A DNA stretch of 64,000 nucleotides from Siphonodentalium dalli. Lineage: Eukaryota > Mollusca > Scaphopoda > Gadilida > Siphonodentaliidae. The translations under genes were made by a program, and so were the position numbers. This document shows positions 1 through 13,700 of this stretch, piece after piece (the stretch's first letter is position 1; every line of letters begins with the position of its first letter). Under the pieces are notes generated by a model, which ran no database searches, was not told where the DNA came from, and worked only from the letters and a program-made list of their open reading frames with translations. The stretch is taken from positions 54,079,762 through 54,143,761 of the forward strand of contig CP136061.1 of the NCBI GenBank assembly GCA_032622095.1, written 5' to 3'.

Positions 1-1655
1 TGCTTGGGTTAAGCTCTTCAGGTGTTTGTCACGATCAGCAATCGGATATTTTTTCTGATTAAGTGGGACGAGGTCTTGTACTGTTTCGTTTATATAGAGA
101 AATTCTGGGTGTCCGGGTGGTGACCTTTGGTTTGACCTTGACCTTGGGTTAATTAAATCGTCAAACTGGAACAACACATAGAATTTCTAAACCGCTGCTT
201 GACTGAACGACTTATACCGTACCTCTTAGTCAACAGGTTTGTATCCAACGAGCTAATATCTGCACACAGCAGCCACACGCACACACAAAGACAAAAAGAG
301 ACACTTCTTGAAGCTTCACTTAACATTATACAAATCAATAAAGAACTCACATAATCCCGACTTGACCACAACAAATTGGAATTTATTGCCAAAAGCACTG
401 AACTCAATGCCTCATTCTCACTTACTGAAAGAAACGAGGCAGAAGAAGCAATAGAATTGAATAGATACACTCCTAACAAGACTCAATTTGGAGCTAAGAC
501 AGAGGAATATGGTCAGACTAGAATACCTAAAAAAGGAAAAGGTCAAAGACCCCTACATGTACTTCATTTCAGTCACTGAAATCAGACTGAAAAAAGATAC
601 CCTACCACGCAAACGCCCTCTACATGTAAAGGCCAAAAGACTTATAATACATCACATTACTGATGCACCAAGCACAAGCAATTTAACTAATATACTCAAC
701 ATTTCCAAAGCCCTGGCCAGTATACAACTCCCAAATACTGGACAATAACCTAGTGGTACACCCCTCCGAAACCCGACAGGACATATACATCAAACACTTG
801 ACATTACGTCATTAGTACTCAACAAACAATTTATAAAAAAAATAAACGCCCACCAACTATCTTTTTAATCTCTTACAACAAGAATCCAACAACACATTAG
901 GGATATATGAAATGCTCACAAAAGCTAATCAGTAAACACAACTACCACTCATATCGTGTCACATGTCTCACATACTGACTCGAGACATTAAGAACAATAC
1001 TCGACGTCGGCGAAACATAATATAAAACTGGATTTTCCAAATAATCAGAAGGCACGAACAGGTCAGGCACCTTAGGGTGAATAATATTAATGACTTACAT
1101 GTATAGTCCCAGATAAATTAAGACTGATGTATTTAAAGCCGTAAATTTAATGAAATAACTTTTCAAACTCTTCATTCATTAGAGATTGTTGGAGAAATAT
1201 TGGAAGCCTTAGTATTTTGAGATGTAGCGTACATGATGTAAACAGACGACAAACCGGAAGTCAAAGGTCAACTGGCACTATTTCCTGTTATGCAACGAAT
1301 GTTTAATATCACAATTTATAGAATGGGTTTATTGAATGGAATAATGGTAGGATCATGTAATAAATGCTAATATGGTGGCACTCAGTCATGCTGATATTAA
1401 TTATTTTCTTGGCTGATTTCAATAACATTTTATTCACTGTGCTAGTGCATTGAGGGCCATTAATGGAATATCGTTTGTAACATCATCAGTTGTTACACAG
1501 AGTCTATACTAAATTGTATTACATCAGATTTCATAAGACATTATATTGTATCTTCGGCTACTACATGTAGCTTGCCTTTTATAGTTTAGTAAATTCAGTA
1601 TTTAAACCAGTACCTGTATTTAATGCATAACTACAGCACTTTCTTCAACTTTCAG
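1..1655. other. Sequence upstream of the first visible CCT2 exon
   Basis: The CCT2 N-terminal exon (about 26 residues) should lie upstream of 1656, but I found no match for it here, so it is probably left of the window. Two overlapping + frames (376-579 and 488-748) give lysine-rich peptides of 67 and 86 residues that resemble no family I know. A - strand frame covers 153-479. None has a splice context or recognisable domain. The stretch is most simply intron sequence, possibly with a decayed retroelement. Confidence 0.5.
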
Positions 1656-1721
1656 TCATCATTTGTCGGTGCCATCGCAATCGGAGATCTGGTTAAAAGC
1701 ACACTAGGACCTAAAGGAATG
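1656..1721 (+). CDS. CCT2: CCT2 exon 1 of window
   Basis: Twenty-two codons, [22 protein letters not shown], flanked by ttcag and gtaagt. It enters and leaves in phase 0. It carries the first half of the LGPKGMD nucleotide-binding motif, which continues in the next exon. It aligns from about residue 27 of the human protein, so at least one coding exon precedes it. Confidence 0.96.
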
Positions 1722-4700
1722 GTAAGTATTATAACTTTTACTGGAATATTAAATTGAAAGAAATTTAGTGAAGGCAGACATTTATGCTCCATTAAGACAG
1801 TGAGACATTATTGATAGTCTTGAGGCAGATGTGAGGAGTTGTAAATTATTTTCATCATATAATAAACCGTATAATTACCACATTATGGGGCATTCTCTAC
1901 ACAGGGTCCAGCCTTCATAATTGGCTACGGCAATCAGCATTGCCGAAGCAATTTGCTGAAGCAAACTGGGGCACGGCATACTGTTGCCGTAGCGGATTGC
2001 CGAAGCCAAACAATCTGAATTAAGAGGGCTGCAGGGTCACAGACCTGGGAATTAGCATCGGCAATTGTCGGTGCCAAGGCAAAAGCCAACATGAAATGAA
2101 TTTACGTCAGCATTTTTTTAGCAGAGGCAAATAAATGAAGACATGTTCAATTAGGAAGTGAAATAGATGTTTGTTGAAGCCGTAGCAATGCCATGATCCA
2201 TTTTACACTCGCATTTTGTATTATTTCCACATGGCACATGTCCACAAAATCATTTTACTCGCGACTTGCACACATTGACTCACTCAGCTGGTGGGGTCAA
2301 TATAAAATCTAACATGGTATTCCATCTCTAAGCAACCGGTTATGGTTGACAGAGCAAGCTGTTCCAACTTGAAAGGAAGTCATTGTGGCACTCGCATGCG
2401 CACAACATATCAATCATCTCACAGCGTAGCCAACTGATGTTAGCGCTTTGATGTTTCCGACGAAGTATAGCCAACTTGATAAGCACCTGCTCCGTTGTTT
2501 TAAAACTTTTTCAACTGCATATTTCCACAATGAAAGAAGCCGATCGTATTTATGATAATATTTAACACATAGTCACAGTAAGCAAGAGTCTATACCTACA
2601 TGTAGGCATATATACTCATGATGCTTGCTTGTTTATATAACGTGTTTACGTCGTCACTTCATGCGCATATGGTCGCTAACGTTAAATAACACACAATAAT
2701 TGATAAAAAATTGGGCCTCATGCATGATGCAGTCAAATCATGATGGGTCATTGACAATCAAATTCACTGCTGATCAGTGAGTTATAACCCCACATGCCCA
2801 GCCCAAGAGAATAGATCTCAGTGATTTTTTTAGGTGTCCTCAGGGTCCGGTATTCGGCCAAATTCCCAATGGGAAAAAGGCACCTTTATTCTCAATTTTT
2901 AACCACCAAATTCCCAATTGCAGGCAGGTATATAATACCATCAGGTTTATTGAATAATTATCAATTTTTTCTGATGTTTTGTACACTCAGTCGATCGATA
3001 AGCGGCTGAAAAACCGTAGTAAATCAGCGATATCAGGAACCCGCATCGTATTAATCATTAATGTACACGCAGCAACCTAACTATTAGCTTAACATGTGAA
3101 TTACCTCCCCTCTATCAGTCAGCGCATTTATGAAAGAGCGAGGATACCTCTAAATAAATTGCTGATTTATATAAAACACGTGTACAGTCGCGTTATACCC
3201 GAAAATTACGGTATTAGTACTATTTACTTGTGTGTAACAGTGATTAATTGAATTTTTCTAAAACATGGAAAATTCCCAATTTTCGTCTGTTAAGACACAT
3301 TTTTCCCAATTCGAAGGGACCCGGACCCATTCCCAAAATAGACAGAAAAATCCCTGGATCTTACCCAGCCAACTGGGACACATAAATTGAATGAAGTAAA
3401 TGATTCTCGGAGAATATAACTTTTAATATATTAACGAGTCTGTTCTTCAATAAAGCTATCTTAACATGTTAGTTCACCTTGTGAGCATCAATTCATCATA
3501 ATTCAATGAAAACAAAACTTTATTGAAAATTGCATAGTTAAAATAGAAAATTGCCTAGGAAAAATATTTTTATGTCTTGGCAATTTTTTGGCCTAGAAAA
3601 ATTTCCTTAATTCCCAGGGTTGGTGTCACATATTAAAAGACGCACACGTGCTGCACAATATTAAAGACCAACTTAATTTTAATTTTAACACCCAGATCAA
3701 ATTATATAAAATATGTGCCATATTATAAACCATTTTAAAGAGGAAGCTCCAACACATTGTATTATCAACTTACCTGGTGTAATAAACTGTGAACATGTTG
3801 TTTTTCTTGAGGTACCGATGTGTTTATTCTGCTTAAGTTTCTCAAAGACTATTATTTTCAATGGAAGGGGAATAACTCTATTTCTTATTTTGAATTTTAT
3901 TGCATTCTGGGAGCGAGATGGTGGGAATGATTCTATGATACAGCTATTTTCTATTACTCTATGGGCACCTTCTCAAACACAGTCATTCCAAATGGTATTT
4001 TGTCATATGTTATGTCATAGATTGTTATTGAAACTGTATATCAAGGCACTATAAAAAATATAATCAGTGACTCGAAATTAAATGGGCCTTTAAACATCGG
4101 GGTGGCATGTCAGCATCATCAAAGTGTCACTAAAGTGGGTTAATAATCGAGTATTAATTGTTCAATATTTGAATTGGATTGTCACATTTCTGCTACTTAT
4201 GTCAATCACGAGGCAAAGTTTGGGATTTGTTTCAACTATTTGACTGACAGATTTCAGGGTTGATTTATTCAATAATCGAGTCGACATCTCTTAGTCAACA
4301 AACAATTTCAACATTACACATTACAATAGGAAAATGAATCGCTCATATATTTCAAATCATAAGCCTTTGTAGCACACATTTTCCCAGGAACCGTTCCTAT
4401 AAAAGGGTTAAACAATTGTGTTACAGTCCTTCCCAGGAGACGGGAGCAAATTGCTCTCGCACCCGCACGCACTTGTGATTTTCAATTCGCGAGTGCTGAA
4501 ATTCACACTCATCCCTCTTGTCAAAATGCTTATATTGGTGACTGTACTCTCAGGTGCCTAATAATAGTGTCAGCACGATTATTAATTTTGGAGAATATTT
4601 CCAATGATCACTATTATTTGGCATTGAGACATAGAGTGAAATTGCCATCACTATTATTATTTTCAGCATAAATCACCATCCATCACTATTATTAGGCCAT

Positions 4701-7700
4701 CACGATTATTAGGCACCTGAGAGTAAATGTTGTTTCAATACTGAACTATTTTAATGTTTATTTACGTCCTTTCTCATCACAGTTAAATTATGCGCATTTG
4801 AAAGTAACTGGATATACTAGAGGTCTATCCCACAATGACATTTTGTTTGAGAAAATCCCAACAAACGTTTATATTATATTGCACCCGTCATTTGAATTGC
4901 GGGAGCAAATAAATGCTCTCGCTGTGTTTTCCTCATGGGAAGGACTGGTGTTATAAATCTTTGCATTGTACTATTTACATGGCAATATATTATAGTGCAA
5001 TGGGGGGAAAATGAGTCGCTCATAGAAATTCCCAATTATATGCCTCTGTAGCGTACATTTTCCCAATTGTACATTAGTGCATTAAACTCTTCACAGGACA
5101 AGATCTTACAGGGCAATGGGAAAAATGATTCGATAGAAGTAACAAATGATGGAGCAACTATTCTTAGAGCTATCGGAATCGACAATCCAGCAGCTAAGGT
5201 TCTCGTCGGTGAGTAATAATTCAGTTTGATTTCTCAGTGGTATATTTTGCACTTAATTGCAGTTTCCACCACAAATCTCAGTACTCAATGAGTGTATTCG
5301 AAACCAAATTCTTGTGTGTTTGCGTATGGTAGACCACTGAGAAGTTATTCAAACACTAAGAAAAGCCTATGTTATCCATTTGTGTTTGTCAAGGCAACGT
5401 CATATGTATTTAACAAAAACGTCAAATCACGTCACTTGATGTTAAAGAGTTAACACATTGACTGCCGACTACAAGTTAACTTGTACTGTTTGCATGTAAT
5501 TGAATAGGAGTCGGCAGTAAACATGTTAAGGGAAACTGGGTTTTCCCCATTTTCCTGCAAGGCTGAAATATATGGTGAAATGTACATCACCTTAAAGGCC
5601 ACTTAATTTTTGAACCCCAGATCACATTATATAAAATATATGCCTTATTAGATACCATCCGGAAGAGGAAGCTCCAAAACATTGTATTATCAACTTATCC
5701 AGTGTAATAAACTGTGAAAATGTTGTTTCTGTTGAGGTACCGATGTGTTTATTCTGCTTAAGTTTCTGCAAAGTCTGTCTTTATAATAGTTTGAATTTTG
5801 TTGCATTCTGGGAGTGAGACGGGGGGAAATGTTTCTATGATTTCAACTATTTTCAATTACTCTATGGGCACATTCAGAGACACGGACATTCCAAATGGTG
5901 ATGAGTTATAGTATTTTAATCATATTTTATGACATAGATTGTTATTAAAACTGTATATCAAGGCACTTTAAAAAAAATAAATAATCGGTGACTCAAAAAT
6001 TTAATGGGCATTTTAATAATTAAGCTCAGACAGATATTAGTACTTGACAGCAATTGGTGACTCAAAAATTATCACATGAAAACAAAATTGCTGAATTTTA
6101 ATGACCGCTTGATTGTCGAAAGAGTCAAATTATGTCATTAATTTATTCCAGACATATCAAAGGTACAAGATGATGAGGTCGGTGATGGAACGACATCTGT
6201 GGTGGTTTTGGCCGCAGAACTTCTAAGGGTAAGTCTCGTCATGTTACCCCTTTTAATCGTGAATGGGTTCTTCCATTCAGTTGTAAACTATTTCTACTAT
6301 GTTCAGTCCTGTTATTGAATGATTCCACAGTCAGTCGTAGGGGGCTTAGCTGTTGCTAGGAGACAGTCGTCTGCTCAAATACATTATAATTGATGATTTT
6401 ACAACCTTTGAATTAACAAATGTCATCCAAAAAACTTTATTATCAAGGATGAATTCCCAACATCACTGCACAAATCACAAATTCAGTACTTCAGGCCTGT
6501 CCATATGAAAAATTGACGAGGGCTACAAAATCGCCCACGTGAACCCCACTGACGAGTGCTAATAGCCCTCGTGATTTATTCATGCTATTTGCTTAGCCAG
6601 ATATACTCCAAAAGGAACAGACCAGACTGGAGAATGTATCTGTATGTTATCAATAAAGTTGTTCAATCTTATTATACCCCCTTTTTTTTTTAAAAGGGGG
6701 GTATACTGTTTTGCACCTGTCCGTCCGTCCGTGCGTGCGTGCGTCCGTGAGTCCGTACGTCCGTCCGATGTCTGTTCGTGTCATAACTTGAACAGTAGTG
6801 CTCGGATCTCAATGAAATTAGGTATGGATGTTCACTATTATGAGGACATTAAATAGAGGGTTCCATCGTTTTGTTTGGATTTTCCATTCTAGAGTTATTC
6901 ATCTTTGTTTATCTGGAAATAGTGGCTTTTTGGTCCGTCTGGTGTCTGTTCATGTCGTAACTTCAACAGTTGTGCTGGGATCTCAACCAAATTTGGTGTG
7001 GATGTTCACAACTATGAGGACATTAAATAGAGGGTTCCATCGTTTTGTTCGGATTTTCCATTCTAGAGTTATTCATCTTTGTTTATCTTGAAATGTTGGA
7101 TTTTTGGTCCATCTGGTGTCTGTTCATGTCATAACCTGAACAGTAGTGCTCGGATCTCAATGAAATTTTGTATGGATGTTCACTGCTATCAGGGCATTCA
7201 ATAGAGGGTTCCATCGTTTTGTTCGGATTTTCCATTCTAGAGTTATACATCTTTGTTCATCTGGAAATGTTGGCTTTTTGGTTCGTCTGTTCATATTGTA
7301 ACTTCGACAGTTGTACTGGGATCTCAATGGGATTTGGTATGGATGTTCACTGCTATGAGGACATTAAAAAGAGGGTTCCATCGTTTTGTTCCGCTTTTCC
7401 ATTCTAGAGTTATTCATCTTTGTTCATCTGGAAATGTTGGCTTTTTGGTCCATCTGGTGTCTGTTCATGTCGTAACTTCAACAGTTGTGCTGGGATCTCA
7501 ATGGAATTTGGTATAGATGTTCACCACTATGAGGACATTCAATAGGGGGTTCCATTGTTCTGTTCTGCTTTTCCATTCTAGAGTAATTCATCTTTGTTTA
7601 TCTGGAAATGTTGGCTGTTTGATCCATCCGATGTCTGTTCAGCTCATAACTTGAACAGTAATGCTCGGATCACAATGAAATTTTGTATGGATGTTCACCA

Positions 7701-10700
7701 CTATGAGGACATTTAATGGCACATTCAAATGTTTGTTTTGGTTTTTTGTTCTATAGTTATTCTTCTTTGTTTATATGAAAATGCTGATTTCTGGGTCCAT
7801 ATGTCTGAGTATAGCCATCGTAAGTTATAGATGTGCCCACACTAGGCGGTATGACATGAGGGGGTATGCACCGGACGACAGTCCATCTCTTGTTTATTCT
7901 TGTTTTGAGTGTTTATGTTTGCCTACCCCTGGGATTGTTACACTGACCAACATCAAATTGATATGTTGTGTTTGATACTACGCTAGGTAAATGTAGGTAA
8001 CCTAGGTAAGTGTAGTTATGGAAATGGTTATGGTTTAGAAAGCAAACAATGACAAATTTGGAGGGTTTGAACATTGATATTATAAATTTAACAGAATGAT
8101 TGATTGTTCACACTGAAAATTATTTGAAACGAGGGAACTCAGGATCATGTTAAAACAAAATATCAAAATTATGACATATCTGGGATTATCTGGCAATGTG
8201 TTATGCCACCAGCAAAGTTTTATATTCATTCATACTTTCCCGTGGCATGTTGATCTCAATCTCAATCTCAATCTGGCCTCCAGTATTCCATCCTTCGAAA
8301 GTTTTTAACTGAACGTGGCAGCCTTTTTGATCAGCCATTATTGCATTATAGTTAATTTGGCTCCCTGAATAGAGTCACAGCTCAACTATGGACAGAGCCC
8401 CAGTTCAAAACATGTGGAAGGTGCAGGCATGTAAAAATAGCAAGCAGATTCAGTTATCAAAGTGCCGACGATGCTGACGTAATACCGAGTCATGTATGAC
8501 GAGCACGTGTTGCAGGAAGAGCACGGGGTGTTAAACTCATGACACTGTCTAGAAACATCAAAGAACACAGATGCCGACGATGACGTTTGTCACATTTGAC
8601 CCGACTGGCTTCAATCAGATTGTCTCAACCCCTGACTTGCCATTTAAAGCACATTGATTTTGAAAGCCGACGCGGTCGAAACTGTCGCACGCGTGTAATC
8701 GAAAATACGCGGGCTATCGAAATCGCCCGCGTAAAATGACAGGCCTGGTACTTACAGTAATGCTCTAAATAATCGACTCCTTATCCACAGCAGAATTGTG
8801 GGTAACTTTTCATGATTTAGTCGGAGATATGGCTCGCCGAGAGCTTTCTGATGAATGGCAACAAGCCATATTTCCGACCAAATCCTGAAAAGTTACCCAT
8901 AATTCTGCTGTGGTTAAGGAGTCGATTATTTAGAGCATTAATGTATGCACGGTTATCCAAATTGTGGTGAATAAAGATGGCGTCAGAATTTATGATGCAG
9001 CAAATGACTGGCTCAGTAACTTATTGGTAGAATAACTATTTGATTGACAGCTGTGGAAAGAAGTTCCATTAGGATCGGCTATCGGCTGACCCGAGGCAAA
9101 AAGAATTTTTGTAGGGTATTATTTAGACGAGGAAAATTTCAAAACATGCCAATGTTTTGTACAAAATTGAAACAAATTGCTGCAGATATTTACTGAGAGT
9201 CGCACTGTGGAAGACTGCAATCAGAAAAATTCAGGGGCTGATATGCCCTCCTCACCTCTACCCATTAAGCTGTATCACCTAATCATCAGATGATCAAATT
9301 ATGGGTATAAATTTGATTCTCATGTCACTCCCTTTACAAAATCAATTTGGGATTTTGAATTTGATTTCCGATTTTGGGGTTAAAATAATAAAAATGCCCT
9401 GTTAATGGACCAAGTTCCTATTAAAGGTGGGTTATCTCTTTGTAAACATGTATTATACAGTTACCGGGGTATAAACTATTAGATCTGAGTCGAAGACTCC
9501 TGTCCGGAAATGCTTCTATCGATTAATATTGATTTTATTTAGAATATTTTCTGGTCTAAAAAGGTGTGGTTGTTTTGCTAATGAACAATAGTAGTTACTG
9601 TTAACAGAGACCAGAAATTTTATTGCGTAATTTTGTCACAAATAAACGTTAATTATACCTATTATCGCTTATAACTATGGAATAAAACAATACAACCGAT
9701 CAATCTGGGACATTTGACGTTCGGTACGTAGCCATAGGAACAGCCTAATTTTCTCTATCGCTATATGGTATCACCCGAATGGTCTGTTCTAAAAATAGAC
9801 AAATAAACGGGCCCAATAAAATATTCGAAATAAAATCAATATTAATTGATAGAAGCCTTTCCGGACAGGAGTTCTTCAGTTCATATTGATTATTTTATAC
9901 CCACACAACTATTTAAAATTTGTTATTTAAATAGATAATCCATCTTTAACTGAAGTTATGTGATTGTGTAGCATATGCAACTTTGCTGATTCTGTGCTTT
10001 TTAACCGTGGAAACATATTTGTCCTAAGCAAATTTCCACTAATTAATAGGGCAATATGTTCATAATTGATACTGTGTGCACACTAGAAAAATTCCCTTCA
10101 CCTTATGGAACCACAAAAAACTTTATTTTAAAATAAAGTAGCTTGCAAATATAGGAATGGGACACAGCTAACATGTTACTGTATATTGCATGTGACATGT
10201 CAATGTTCCCTACTTCCCAGTAAAACCACCATAAATCTGTGATAGTATGATCGGGACGCACAGCTGCACTTTCTTGCCTGTCACACTGACTATACTTCCA
10301 GTTTTCCTAAACTTCAATTTCTTAGAATTATTCTGATCTTTAGCTGATTTTCAATCTAATTATTTCACTATTTACTTGACATGTGATCATTTTGTAACTG
10401 TAATTTATGTAAGATATTACCATTTTTTATCATGACATCATAAAAATGCCTAATGAAGTTCTTTTTATTCAAGAAAGCAAGACCTGAGAACCAACAAGCC
10501 TTGAAATAGTGTCTGTCATTTGCAGAATGAGGTCCCCAGAGGTTGAATTTAGTGATGCTACCCCACATAGCGGGCTAGCATCACCAAATTCACCCTCTGG
10601 GGACCTCATTCTGCAAATGACAGACACACTATTTCAAGGCTTGAGAACCAAAGCCCTTTTTTTTGGGCTTAAATGTCAGGCTTGATTCGAAGAACGAGCA

Positions 10701-13700
10701 AATATTTGCTGAATTCCACATTTCATGTTTAGTCGCAGTCTGTATTGTGCATTTTCACTTAAATGTCACGGTTTTCTCTTGTCCAGGAATCGGAGACTCT
10801 TGTATCACAGAAGTTACATCCCCAGACAATAATCGCTGGGTGGAGGAAGGCAATTGATGAGTCTCGACGAGCTCTCACAGAATCGGCCAGAGATAATGGG
10901 TATGTTAAAGACCACAAAAGCCACATATGTGTGCATCTTCAAATGTGAGGGTATGAGTGTTGTGGCGTCGTGGTCCAGCGGTTAGGTTAGACTGCTCGAC
11001 TCGTAGCATCCTGATGTGAAGACATCATATGTTAGAATCCTGCTTGCTGCCATTTGGATGTCACACTGTGCCAGTCACCTTTTGCTTTTCGTTGGACACT
11101 CACCTGCAAACTGAGTACCTATATTCAGGCTTGAGTTTATTGTGCCTGTCATTTGCAGAAATAATTCCCCAGAGGGAGAATTTAGTGACCCTATCCCGCA
11201 TTGTGGGCTATCATCACCAAATTCACCCTCTGGGGACCTCATTCTGCATGACCTCATCTGTTATGGGAGACATAGACTCAGATTGAAGTTCCCAAATGGT
11301 GAATATTGTGATGTACACCCATTGGTAACCTCAATTATACGATGTGTCATCTGCCAATTTGGGGATATAAAGAAACGGAACTAAAAAAGAAATAGAAGCT
11401 ATGTGAAGAAGTTTCTATAGAAATTTGATCAGAAAGAAACTTTCCAGAGAAGATGAGGCCTAAGCAGAATGAGGTCCCCAGAGGGTGAATTTAGTGATGA
11501 AGTCAAGTTTGAACTGTTGGCGTCCATCCATCAACAATTTGCGTTATCACACCCTACAGGTCACATCTCTCATCTGATCATCACTAATATGTCTATGGAA
11601 CTTCGGGGTGACCTCTAGATGGGAGTCTCCTATTTTGACCGAAATTCGTTAAAAATATGGCCACCAGCAGCCATCTGTATTTTACCGTCCATCAGCACAC
11701 CCTGCAGCCCGCATTTATTGGAGAATTGTTTTGAAAATTTACAGGCATGTGAAAGAATCGCCTCTAGATGTATCAGATTTTTCCGAATGTTGGTGAAAAA
11801 CATGGTTGCCAGTGGCCATCTTGGATATTAATCTTTGTATGACTAAATCCTTTGGCACACCCTAGGTACGACATACCTTGTCCGATCGTCACTAAACTTC
11901 AAATGGATCTTCAGGATGACCATTAGATGGGAGTATAAAATTTTCCGAATTTCATTAAAAAACATGGCCACTGGCAGCCATCTTGGATTTTACTTTATTT
12001 ATCTCTTCATGTTGGGATCTAGTACTACTAGACATTTAAACTTGCTGCATTCCTAATTGCTCCATTGACTTAATTCCCCATCCTAGTTGAGCTACAGTGT
12101 CTTTGATACTTTCATTTATACTACAATTTGCTCAACAGGAGCGTGAAAATAAACTGTTTACTTCACCGGCAGCTATAATGACCTTACGTTAAATATAAAT
12201 GCTCTAGCCCCGATCACACAGTAATGTCGTGCAGCCCTATAAGGCAATACTTGTGTTGTCGAACTGATATATACGACCAATAGTCCAAAAATCAGAATAC
12301 ACAACGCATGGTTTGTCGATACAAAACATGGAGTGTGTTTTGTTTGTTTATATCTCGCATATAACCATGTCGTCGGTGGGCTTCTAAAAGTTTGTATACA
12401 AGTGAAATCAAATTGTTCAGTAGATACAAAACACTGTTTATCTCTGGAACTAGAATTGGTATCTGCCAATAACTTTGCACATTAACACTTTATATCACAG
12501 TTGTTTATAATAGATACACTTTCATATTCAATAATTTTCTAGTTGATCTAGAAAAAAAGTTTATTCTAGAAGTAAAAAGTAGAAATCTTGTCATTACGAC
12601 ATTTAAGTTTTGACGATTTCGCCGGCTTTGTTTAATAGTCTTTGTCACTCAGGATAAGGACGATACGCCCTCCGGCCATTCTTCTTCAAAACAATCGAAT
12701 CAGAATTTTCCTATCAGGAACTGTTTCGAAAATAAAAATAAAAACTTTCAGAATTAAAGAAAAGTTTTCGCGGGGGAACCGAGATACAACATTTTAGAAC
12801 TCAAATTTCTCTGAAAAACTTTTTAAAAATGGCATTTATACTTGAAATATTGACAAGTTATCTTGTGAACTGACGTAATCGAACCCATAGATTAAATGCA
12901 ATAAAAAGTTTTGATAAAAAATGGCAGATACAACCTATTAGAAGCTCACCAACGGTGTGTCAAAGAAGCCCACCAACGATGTGTCAAATATACAGGCATC
13001 TGGCCACTGATATCTATTTTTAATTGCCTTACTAGTAATTTCTATTTGTCTACCTTCAGAAATGATCCCATTAAATTTAGAGCGGATCTTTTGAACATCG
13101 CCAGGACCACACTGAGCTCTAAGATTCTCACCCAGTTCAAGGACTACTTCTCTAACTTAGCAGTGGATGCTGTTTTAAGATTAAAGGTAGGGATTTCTAT
13201 TGATATGTAGCAAGGACCTATTGTCCTAATCAGTGTTCATATATATATATACAACTAGCTGATGTGCCCAACTTCATCCGGGCTATTTAGGGATTTTGAA
13301 CAATACTGAGCAAACAAAGTTGAAAAGTGTTAGGAGAAAGAAAAAAACTATTGCTTAATCGGTCCAGAAACATGCCTATATGAGTGAGGTCAAGGTCAAG
13401 GACACGGTTGCCCATGAAATTGGACCTGCCCATATTGTTCCCGGGATCAAAGTACTCTCGGGCTCCAAATAAACGTGCATGCACGTTTATTATTTCAGGA
13501 GGAAAATTCCCCCCTGTACACTGCTTATTTGGGTCTGCACGTTTATTTATTTTTCAGTTAAATAATTTGTACCAAAAGTGAACTGTCAAATTCATCAACA
13601 AAGTGAAAGTTATACCACCGTAAAACATGTTTTCACTTCAAATTTAGGTAAACAGTTTGACAGTTATTATAGGCAATACGTCACTCGCTTCAAGCTTGAG

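Larger units (their letters stand above)
1722..5096 (+). other. Intron with several MITEs
   Basis: A 3.4 kb intron. It holds a hAT-like element, one copy of a TTAA-flanked family, and a MITE nested inside another; these are listed separately. The parts between them show no gene. Around 1924-2010 short GCTACGGCAA / TTGCCGTAGC words recur in inverted orientation. Confidence 0.8.

Noticed and set aside
6644-7975. Chain of + strand frames with repeating [14 protein letters not shown] peptides
   Set aside because: The peptides follow a decayed 170-bp tandem repeat, switch frames between units, and have no start or splice logic.
10966-11042. Functional tRNA gene
   Set aside because: A and B boxes exist, but the arms do not pair into a cloverleaf, the B box is mutated and the sequence continues as a SINE body.
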